Below are positions 1-5,196 of a stretch of DNA of 5,523 nucleotides, one piece after another. Source of the DNA: JAADHY01 sp964428935 (GTDB lineage: Bacteria > Planctomycetota > Planctomycetia > Planctomycetales > Planctomycetaceae); contig CAYSAG010000332.1 of NCBI GenBank assembly GCA_964428935.1, forward strand, positions 1 to 5,523, in the 5' to 3' direction. The notes under the pieces are model-generated. The model was given only the letters and a program-made list of their open reading frames with translations, was not told the DNA's origin and searched no databases. Numbering within the stretch: position 1 is the first letter of the stretch; each line of letters starts with the position of its first letter. The position numbers and the translations under genes are program-made.

Positions 1-1360
1 AGTTCAGGAAGAACAGCAGCACGCCACGGCGGACGGCCGCCCAGGTCCAGTCGCGTGCCAAGCGGCGGTCCGGCTGGCCCGTTTTGGGGTCGCGCACGTG
101 AATCGCTCGGTGCAGTCCCCACCCCGTCACGGCGGCCACGTGCTCGGGAAATTGCTCTTGTAGCTTCCGCAGCTCCTCGGTAGCCACGTCTCCCTTTCTG
201 GCGGCTTGCTCCGGCAACGAGTTTTCCACCAGTGCCTGAATGTTGGCCAAGGCGGCCGCGCAGGAGACGGGATGAGCGGCGTGAGTCGTGGTGATTTCGC
301 CGGGCGGCAGCAGGTCGAGCACTTCGGCGGGTCCCAGAAGAACGGCCAGGGGCAGTCCGGACGTCAGGCCCTTGCCCGCACACACCAGGTCCGGCTCCAC
401 GCCGTAGTGCTCGAACCCCCACCACCGGCCCGTCCGGCCGAAGCCGGTCTGCATTTCGTCGAAGACGAGCAACGTGCCGGTGCGGTCGGCCCAGCGGCGG
501 AGGGCTCGGACGTAGCCGGTCGGCAGGGGCAAGGCGCCCCAGCCCTGAGCGGTTTCCATGAAGACCGCGGCCACGGTCTCCGGCGGCACCGGCAGCCGCT
601 CAAACTGCTCCCGCACGAACTCGTCCCACTCCGACTCGCTCATTCGCTCGGCCCGCTGTTGCGCTTCGGGCGTCGGCGGCGCGGGCTCGTCGTCGCTCCG
701 GCGGCCGGCCAGCACGTCCCACGGCAGCGGCACGTGGTGAATTCCAGCGTCCGGTTTGGGCAGCCACGGCTTGGCCGCCGACTCCCCGGACAGCTGGTGA
801 GCTCCCAGCGTCCAGCCGTGAAAGCCGCGCGCGTGGGCGACCACGTGCCAGCGGTCCGCGTGGTCCCGGATTCCCCACAGACGCGACAGACGCAACGCAC
901 ACTCAATCGACTCTGAGCCGACCGTCCAAAAGTAGGCCTTCTCGAAACGAGCCGGCGTCAGCTCCAGCAGCCGTTCGGCCAGACGCAGCCGAATTTCCGA
1001 CGCGAAATTGAACTGACCCAATAACCCGCCCCCGGCCACGTGCTCCTGCACGGCCTGCCGCACCAGCGGGTGAGCGTGTCCGGAGTTGGCGAAGACGGCT
1101 CCCGAGCTGAAATCAATCCAGCAGTTTCCGGCTGCGTCCCACACCTGGTAGCCCTCGGCCCGCTCCCAAAGAACCGGCGGCTGGTAGCAATTGACCTGCG
1201 GAAACACCCGGGCCAAGGCCCGCAGTTGGGGCAACGTCTGCGGAGCCGGCAGGTCGGTGACGATTCGTCGGTGAGCCGTCTCGATGCGCGGACAAGGCTG
1301 AGGCTCCCACACGAACGAGTTGGACAGTCCGACGTCGCGAATTTGTGGTGTCGTAGTCAC
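1..1360 (-). CDS. Class III PLP-dependent aminotransferase (4-aminobutyrate/ornithine type), C-terminus cut by window edge
   Basis: My own minus-strand translation gives 453 open codons from a GTG at 1358-1360, running off the left edge. The fold-type I class III landmarks appear in order. GSES at about residues 148-151, followed by IECALRLSR, matches the phosphate-binding GAEANEAA-type motif. GFHGW around His181 matches the usual YHG stacking motif. FDEMQTGFGRTG carries the PLP-ring aspartate Asp301. AGKGLTSGLPLA carries the Schiff-base lysine Lys330. THAAHPVSCAAALA corresponds to the TFxGNPLxCAAALA stretch. The 29-residue Asp-Lys spacing is typical. The family moves amino groups from omega-amino or alpha-amino donors to 2-oxo acids in the cytoplasm; the substrate here cannot be read from sequence. 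The GTG start is preferred because AAGGAG lies 11 nt upstream and no in-frame ATG occurs before the middle of the protein. A C-terminal stretch, probably a few tens of residues, is missing. It lies 82 bp downstream of the sirtuin gene on the same strand. Confidence 0.93.
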   Translation of the reverse strand, partial: MTTTPQIRDVGLSNSFVWEPQPCPRIETAHRRIVTDLPAPQTLPQLRALARVFPQVNCYQPPVLWERAEGYQVWDAAGNCWIDFSSGAVFANSGHAHPLVRQAVQEHVAGGGLLGQFNFASEIRLRLAERLLELTPARFEKAYFWTVGSESIECALRLSRLWGIRDHADRWHVVAHARGFHGWTLGAHQLSGESAAKPWLPKPDAGIHHVPLPWDVLAGRRSDDEPAPPTPEAQQRAERMSESEWDEFVREQFERLPVPPETVAAVFMETAQGWGALPLPTGYVRALRRWADRTGTLLVFDEMQTGFGRTGRWWGFEHYGVEPDLVCAGKGLTSGLPLAVLLGPAEVLDLLPPGEITTTHAAHPVSCAAALANIQALVENSLPEQAARKGDVATEELRKLQEQFPEHVAAVTGWGLHRAIHVRDPKTGQPDRRLARDWTWAAVRRGVLLFFLN

Positions 1361-1371
1361 GGCTGTGTCAG

Positions 1372-1377
1372 CTCCTT
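1372..1377 (-). promoter_or_regulatory. Shine-Dalgarno of the aminotransferase
   Basis: AAGGAG on the minus strand, with 11 nt between it and the GTG at 1358-1360. The spacing is slightly long, but this site is the main support for choosing the GTG. A farther upstream in-frame TTG has no comparable site. Confidence 0.55.
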
Positions 1378-1442
1378 GCTGGCCTCGTCTGAGCAAGTTC
1401 TGCGGGCGGGTTTGCGAAACGTTCGATCGTCGGTCGGGCCGT

Positions 1443-2234
1443 TCACGCTTCGTCGGCCGGCCCGTGCAGTCGGCGAAACCGTTCGTCCACGGCGGCCAGG
1501 GTCCGACCCAATTGGGCGCGAATGACCAGGTCGGCCAGCGCGTCGCGAGGCGTGGGGTCGCGGTTGATGATGACCAGTTTCGCTCCCGACTGCTTGGCAA
1601 TGGCCGGCAGGCTGGCGGCCGGCTCGACGACCAACGACGACCCCATGGCCAGGAACAGGTCACAGTCCCGAGCCCACTGAACCGCCTCGCGCAAGACCGG
1701 CTCGGGCAACGCCTGGCCAAAGGACACGGTGGCGTGTTTCAGCCGGCCGCCACACTGAGGGCAGTCGGGCACCTGGCCGGTTTGCAGAAACTGTCGGACC
1801 AGCGGGTCGGCGTCGGTTCGCCAGCCGCAGTCCAGGCACGCCACTTCGCGCGCCGTGCCGTGAAGCTCCAACACGCGTCGGCTGCCGGCTAACTGGTGCA
1901 GCCCGTCGATGTTCTGAGTAATGACTCCGCGCAGTTTTCCAATTTCTTCCCAACGGGCCAATGTGCGGTGAGCCACGTTGGGCTGAGCTCGAACCATGCC
2001 GTCGTGGGCTTCGGCCTTCTGACGCCAGTACTCGCGGCGAGCCGCGGGGCTGCGCAGAAACTCGTCGAAGTAAACGGTCCGGTACTTCGACCAGACGCCG
2101 CCCGGCGAGCGGAAGTCGGGAATGCCACTCTCGGTGCTAATGCCCGCTCCGGTGAAGGCCACCGCGCAGTCCGCTTCGGCCAGCCACCGGGCAACTTGTT
2201 CGGCCTGAGCGTCCAGTTCGCTGGGTTGGTTCAT
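1443..2234 (-). CDS. cobB: SIR2-family NAD-dependent protein deacylase (sirtuin)
   Basis: A 263-residue protein, normal for a single-domain bacterial sirtuin. It removes acyl groups from protein lysines, consuming NAD+ and giving nicotinamide and O-acyl-ADP-ribose. Visible motifs: GAGISTESGIPDFRSPGG (residues 29-46, NAD-binding Rossmann loop), TQNIDGLH (106-113), catalytic His125 in ELHG, a Cys4 zinc site (Cys133, Cys136, Cys158, Cys161), GSSLVVEPA (198-206) and INRDPTP (223-229). The ATG at 2232-2234 is chosen because the family's N-terminal helix starts just after it. The open frame extends to a TTG at 2321, but those extra 29 residues are Arg/Pro-rich and unlike the family. No strong Shine-Dalgarno precedes the ATG. 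The usual VxFGE motif reads VSFGQ here (Gln174). The symbol cobB is the generic bacterial name and does not imply the enterobacterial subclass. It is divergent from ftr and upstream of the aminotransferase. Confidence 0.95.
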   Translation of the reverse strand: MNQPSELDAQAEQVARWLAEADCAVAFTGAGISTESGIPDFRSPGGVWSKYRTVYFDEFLRSPAARREYWRQKAEAHDGMVRAQPNVAHRTLARWEEIGKLRGVITQNIDGLHQLAGSRRVLELHGTAREVACLDCGWRTDADPLVRQFLQTGQVPDCPQCGGRLKHATVSFGQALPEPVLREAVQWARDCDLFLAMGSSLVVEPAASLPAIAKQSGAKLVIINRDPTPRDALADLVIRAQLGRTLAAVDERFRRLHGPADEA

Positions 2235-2261
2235 GTCCGGTAGTGCGTCTTCGACAAAACA

Positions 2262-2271
2262 CGGTTCGACT
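2262..2271 (+). repeat. Copy 1 of 10-bp direct repeat CGGTTCGACT
   Basis: Exact copy of the sequence at 2379-2388. It lies 27 bp upstream of the sirtuin ATG. It could be a regulator-binding site, but with two copies and no inverted symmetry this is only a possibility. Confidence 0.5.
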
Positions 2272-2314
2272 TCTCGCCCCGACGGGACGCGTGAGCGGCC
2301 GCGGGCCGGTTCGG

Positions 2315-2342
2315 TTTTCAACGCCGCTGGTTTGGGTAAACT
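2315..2342 (+). promoter_or_regulatory. Weak sigma70-like promoter candidate for ftr
   Basis: TTTTCA (2315-2320) and TAAACT (2337-2342) each match 4 of 6 consensus bases, with a 16-bp spacer, about 75 bp upstream of the ftr start. TAAACT sits in one of the few AT-leaning patches of the region. Matches this weak can arise by chance, and sigma70 consensus use in the presumed host is assumed. Confidence 0.18.
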
Positions 2343-2378
2343 GGGGCCCGGCCGCGGTGCGCCGTCTACCGGTTTGGT

Positions 2379-2388
2379 CGGTTCGACT
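2379..2388 (+). repeat. Copy 2 of 10-bp direct repeat CGGTTCGACT
   Basis: Exact copy of 2262-2271, 28 bp upstream of the ftr GTG start, so its distance nearly mirrors that of copy 1 to the opposite gene. The orientation is the same on the DNA, hence opposite relative to the two genes. Confidence 0.5.
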
Positions 2389-2416
2389 GTCGAGCGTCTG
2401 TGCGAGACAAGCCATT

Positions 2417-3331
2417 GTGAGCGAACTCCGGGAAAATTTGAAGTTCGGCCAAGTCGAGGTCGAGGACACGCACGCCGAGGCGTTTTCGGCGTGGGCCACT
2501 CGCGTGCTGGTCACCGCGGCCACGGCCCGTTGGGCTCGCACGGCTGCCGTCGAGGCGACCGGCTACGGAACGAGCGTCATTGGCTGTGACGCCGAGGCGG
2601 GGGTGGAGCGGGAGTGGTCGGCGTTGGAGACGCCGGACGGGCGTCCCGGCGTCAGCGTGTTGTTCTTCGCCTTCCACCGCGACGCCTTGCAAGCAGCCGT
2701 CCGCAACCGCGTCGGACAGTGCGTGTTGACCTGCCCGACGACCGCGTGCTACAACGCTCTGCCCGCCGCCCCGGACGCGTCAATCGACGTCGGGGGCTGG
2801 CTGCGTTTTTTCGGCGACGGGTTCCAGCGGGTCGCCGAAGAGAACGGCCGGCGGCTGTGGCACATTCCGGTCATGGACGGCGAGTTTGTGTGCGAGGAGC
2901 GTTTCGGGACGGTCCGCGGCGTGGCCGGCGGAAACTTGCTGATTTGCGGCGTCGACCAGCAGGCGGCGTTGACCGCAGCCGAGGCGGCCGTTTCGGCAAT
3001 CGAACCTTTGCCGAACGTGGTCACGCCTTTTCCCGGCGGTGTGGTCCGCAGTGGGAGCAAGGTCGGGTCCCGACGCTACGCCAAGCTGAAAGCCTCGACC
3101 AACGACGCCTTTTGCCCGACCCTGCGGGCTGTCACCGACTCCGCCTTGCCACCCGACGTCGGCGCGGTGTACGAAATTGTCGTCGACGGTTTGGACGCCG
3201 AGGCCGTCGCCAAGGCCCTGCGGGCCGGCCTGCACGCCGCCGCCCGGTGTCCGGGAGTCGTCCGAATCACGGCCGGCAACTACGACGGCCGCCTGGGCCG
3301 ACACCGCTTCTACCTGCGCGACCTGCTGTGA
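2417..3331 (+). CDS. fhcD: Formylmethanofuran:tetrahydromethanopterin N-formyltransferase (Ftr / FhcD)
   Basis: A 304-residue protein, close to the roughly 297 of archaeal Ftr. It transfers the formyl group between N5 of tetrahydromethanopterin and a methanofuran-type carrier. In bacteria it works with the Fhc hydrolase in oxidising formaldehyde-derived C1 units to formate in the cytoplasm. From memory of the Methanopyrus enzyme, collinear matches run the whole length: VEVEDTHAEAF (13-23), EATGYGTSVIGCDAEAGV (46-63), ETPDGRPGV (71-79), FFGDGFQ (131-137), IPVMDGEFVCEERFG (150-164), GVAGGN (168-173), PFPGGVV (204-210), SKVGSRRY (214-221), ASTNDAFCPT (226-235), VYEIVVDGL (251-259) and ITAGNYDGRLG (284-294). 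The GTG start is chosen because similarity begins a few residues later. The frame is open another 58 codons upstream, but without family-like sequence. Only a weak CGAGA precedes the start. No fhcA, fhcB or fhcC gene adjoins it; the next gene, 75 bp downstream, is a membrane glycosyltransferase-like protein. Confidence 0.96.
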   Translation: MSELRENLKFGQVEVEDTHAEAFSAWATRVLVTAATARWARTAAVEATGYGTSVIGCDAEAGVEREWSALETPDGRPGVSVLFFAFHRDALQAAVRNRVGQCVLTCPTTACYNALPAAPDASIDVGGWLRFFGDGFQRVAEENGRRLWHIPVMDGEFVCEERFGTVRGVAGGNLLICGVDQQAALTAAEAAVSAIEPLPNVVTPFPGGVVRSGSKVGSRRYAKLKASTNDAFCPTLRAVTDSALPPDVGAVYEIVVDGLDAEAVAKALRAGLHAAARCPGVVRITAGNYDGRLGRHRFYLRDLL

Positions 3332-3397
3332 CCGCTCCGGCAGCGGCCACCGTTCGTCCGCCGCCGGTCGCTGCGTCAAAGACTCAGGCAACAACGC

Positions 3398-3403
3398 GAG
3401 AGG
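3398..3403 (+). promoter_or_regulatory. Shine-Dalgarno of the GT-C-like membrane protein
   Basis: GAGAGG, ending 3 nt before the ATG at 3407. The complementarity is good but the spacing is short. The hydrophilic N-terminus followed by the first membrane segment agrees with this start. Confidence 0.4.
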
Positions 3404-3406
3404 ACC

Positions 3407-4738
3407 ATGAGCGACAACCCGAGTTTAACGAACGGTGCCCTGGACAAACTCTCTGCTCAGTGGCGACGCAGCGTCACCCTCTTGTTGCTGGTGCTTTACG
3501 GAGCCGTCATTCTTGGTTCCATTTGCAACGCCCGCCCGCTGCTCAGCGCCAACGACCGTTCCCGCTGGTGCACCGTCTGGTCCTTGGTGGAACGGGGTAC
3601 GTACCGAATCGACGAAATCGACCGAGTGAAAAAGTGGTCGACGATCGACAAGGTTCGACACGAAGGCCATTTCTACTCCAGCAAACCACCGCTGCTGCCC
3701 ACGCTGATTGCCGGTCTCTACTGGCTGGTCAAGCAGACGACGGGCCTGACGCTGCTGAAAAACACCGCAGCCGTCACTCGAATCATTCTGGTGCTCGTCA
3801 ACGGACTGCCCATGCTGGTGGCCTTGCTGCTGCTGGTGCGACTGGCCGAACGGTACGTGACGAACGACTGGGGGCGGCTGTACTTCGTGACGGCCGCGTC
3901 GTTCGGAACCATGCTGACCCCCTTCCTGGTGACGCTCAACAATCACACCGTCGCGGCTACTTCGCTGGTGTTCGCTCTGTACGCCGCCGTTCGAATTCTG
4001 GTCGAGGGGGAACGGCGAGCCCTGTACTTCGCTCACGCGGGCTTCTGGAGCGCCTTTGTGTGTTGCAACGAACTGCCGGCGGCCGTCTTCGGCGTGGCCA
4101 TGTTTGTTCTGTTGTTTCGAGCGTCTCGGCGGCAGACCTTGCTCTGGTTCGTGCCCGCCGCGCTGGTGCCGTTGCTCGGCTTTTTCTACACCAACTACTT
4201 GGCCACGGGTGGCTGGAAGCCGTTCTACATGTACTACGGCACCGAGAAGTACCTCTACCCGGGAAGCTACTGGGCTCACCCCAAAGGCATTGACAAAGGC
4301 GGTGACTCACCGCCCGTGTACTTCTTCCACTGCACGTTCGGACACCATGGCATTTTCTCGCTGACGCCGGTCTTCTTGCTGGCCTTGGCTGTCTGGTTCC
4401 AGCCGAAACACACACAAGGTTGGCCGCTTCGGACCTTCGTCTGGCTGGGAGCGGCCATGACCGCGTGGGTGCTGGGCTTCTACCTGACTCGAACGGCCAA
4501 CTACAACTACGGCGGAAACACATCTGGCCTGCGGTGGAGCTTTTGGGTCATTCCCCTGCTGCTCGTCTCGACCATGCCCGCGCTCAACCGCTGGTCCGAC
4601 CAACCTCGGTTTCGGATGCTAGCCCTAGTGTTGCTGGCGGTGTCGGTGTTCTCGGCGTTTTACCCGTTGAGCAACCCGTGGCAGCAGCCGTGGCTGTTCC
4701 GCATTCTGGAAAGCGCGGGGTGGATTCACTACGGCTAG
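3407..4738 (+). CDS. Polytopic membrane protein, GT-C glycosyltransferase-like (PMT/ArnT type)
   Basis: A 443-residue protein with roughly ten or eleven hydrophobic segments, near residues 22-42, 94-108, 124-146, 158-175, 181-197, 212-235, 245-265, 315-332, 342-362, 376-391 and 404-421. After the first segment come NDRSRW (49-54) and GHFYSSKPPLLP (87-98). An acidic residue in the first outer loop and a FYSSKPPLLP-like amphipathic stretch before the next helix are the layout of GT-C enzymes. These use lipid-phosphate sugars to glycosylate proteins or lipids on the outer face of the membrane. The aromatic loop YMYYGTEKYLYPGSYW (274-289) and NYNYGGNTSGLRW (365-377) could form the acceptor side. 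Acceptor and donor cannot be told, and a non-enzymatic membrane protein remains possible. It begins 75 bp after ftr on the same strand with only a small hairpin between, so read-through from ftr is plausible. No functional link to C1 metabolism is evident. Confidence 0.85.
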   Translation: MSDNPSLTNGALDKLSAQWRRSVTLLLLVLYGAVILGSICNARPLLSANDRSRWCTVWSLVERGTYRIDEIDRVKKWSTIDKVRHEGHFYSSKPPLLPTLIAGLYWLVKQTTGLTLLKNTAAVTRIILVLVNGLPMLVALLLLVRLAERYVTNDWGRLYFVTAASFGTMLTPFLVTLNNHTVAATSLVFALYAAVRILVEGERRALYFAHAGFWSAFVCCNELPAAVFGVAMFVLLFRASRRQTLLWFVPAALVPLLGFFYTNYLATGGWKPFYMYYGTEKYLYPGSYWAHPKGIDKGGDSPPVYFFHCTFGHHGIFSLTPVFLLALAVWFQPKHTQGWPLRTFVWLGAAMTAWVLGFYLTRTANYNYGGNTSGLRWSFWVIPLLLVSTMPALNRWSDQPRFRMLALVLLAVSVFSAFYPLSNPWQQPWLFRILESAGWIHYG

Positions 4739-4805
4739 TCCGGCACTCGGTCGCCCGCAAGGTCGGCACCGCCAGCAGGCCAACACGTTGCGCGCGGTGC
4801 GACAT

Positions 4806-4837
4806 GCCGGTCCGGGGCTGTAGAGCCCGGCCCCGGC
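4806..4837 (+). terminator. Imperfect GC-rich hairpin, possible terminator without T-tract
   Basis: The arms can form about 12 base pairs: 4806-4810 with 4833-4837, 4812-4813 with 4829-4830, and 4815-4819 with 4824-4828. They close a GTAG loop, with one bulged G and a small internal loop. It starts 67 nt after the membrane-protein stop, a sensible place for a terminator, but no run of T follows on either strand. It could also be a transcript-end stabilising structure or chance in GC-rich DNA. Confidence 0.3.
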
Positions 4838-4912
4838 GGCTGGCAGCGTGGAGAGGCGAGCGGACTGAGCGCAGCGCCGACCGACTCGCCCGACGGACGG
4901 ATTCGGCGTCGA

Positions 4913-4929
4913 GTGCCGACCCACGGCAC
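4913..4929. other. Short perfect hairpin
   Basis: GTGCCG (4913-4918) and CGGCAC (4924-4929) are perfect inverted repeats around a 5-nt loop. No T-tract follows. Its role is unknown; it is one of three hairpins clustered in this gene-poor stretch. Confidence 0.3.
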
Positions 4930-4970
4930 CCCGTCTCCCACTGCGATTCGTCGCTTTGTCACAGGTAGTT

Positions 4971-4991
4971 GTTTGCCTCCGTGAGGCGAAC
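4971..4991. other. Short hairpin with 9-bp stem
   Basis: GTTTGCCTC (4971-4979) pairs with GAGGCGAAC (4983-4991), with one G-U wobble, around a CGT loop. It lies about 200 nt upstream of the coiled-coil gene start. An attenuator-like or operator role is possible but unsupported. Confidence 0.3.
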
Positions 4992-5184
4992 TGATGTGGG
5001 TGATCGGGGGGAAGTGAGTCGATTTCGCCCGTCATGGACACGGACGTCGAACGGACAAGGCGGGTTGAGCTGGACGAAGGCCGAGTCGGCAAGCGGGTCG
5101 CGGCGTCCGGACGCGCTCTGGGTTCGCCGGTCGACGAGAGCGTTGCTCAGCCAGCTTCGCCAGAAAACACAGCCGAGTGCGTAA

Positions 5185-5190
5185 CGGGAG
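5185..5190 (+). promoter_or_regulatory. Shine-Dalgarno of the coiled-coil gene
   Basis: CGGGAG directly after an in-frame TAA (5182-5184) and before two consecutive GTG codons at 5194 and 5197. The spacing is 6 nt to the second GTG and 3 nt to the first, which favours the second as the start. Confidence 0.5.
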
Positions 5191-5196
5191 TCGGTG

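Larger units (their letters stand above)
2235..2416. promoter_or_regulatory. Divergent intergenic region between sirtuin and ftr
   Basis: These 182 bp separate two start codons that point away from each other, so promoters for both directions should lie here. It contains a 10-bp direct repeat (2262-2271 and 2379-2388) and GC-rich palindromic patches, including GCGGCCGC near 2295. Upstream extensions of both flanking genes are technically open through parts of it, but these extensions show no family similarity. No promoter is clear-cut. The best plus-strand match is listed separately. Confidence 0.6.
4739..5196. other. Stretch without a convincing gene
   Basis: Between the membrane-protein stop and the coiled-coil gene I find no reading frame that looks like a real protein. 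Short open frames on both strands are rich in Arg, Ser, Pro and Gly and show no motif. A 71-codon plus-strand frame (4969-5184, TTG start) shares its frame with the downstream coiled-coil gene but ends in TAA at 5182-5184 and resembles nothing I know. The region holds three hairpin-forming sequences (4806-4837, 4913-4929, 4971-4991). It may contain a terminator for the upstream unit, a promoter for the downstream gene, or decayed sequence. Confidence 0.6.

Noticed and set aside
206..916. A 236-codon plus-strand open frame opposite the aminotransferase
   Set aside because: The minus strand carries all class III aminotransferase motifs in one uninterrupted frame; the plus-strand frame is its antisense shadow.
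2235..2321. N-terminal extension of the sirtuin to the TTG at 2319-2321
   Set aside because: The 29 extra residues are Arg/Pro-rich and unlike sirtuins, and the ATG at 2232-2234 sits where the family normally starts.
2243..2416. N-terminal extension of ftr upstream of the GTG at 2417
   Set aside because: The 58 extra residues show no Ftr similarity and would reach almost to the divergent sirtuin start, consuming the promoter region.
3332..3346. CCGCT-CCGGC-AGCGG hairpin just after the ftr stop as a terminator
   Set aside because: The stem is only 5 bp with no T-tract, so it is probably chance in GC-rich DNA and does not argue against co-transcription with the next gene.
3425..4279. A 284-codon minus-strand frame opposite the membrane-protein gene
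   Set aside because: It is rich in Gln, Arg, Gly and His with no motif, and the opposite strand has a coherent membrane topology.
2614..4293. A 559-codon plus-strand open frame spanning most of ftr and the start of the membrane-protein gene
   Set aside because: It is extremely Arg/Pro-rich, matches no family, and lies out of frame with two genes that have clear full-length signatures. It is a typical shadow frame of GC-rich coding DNA.
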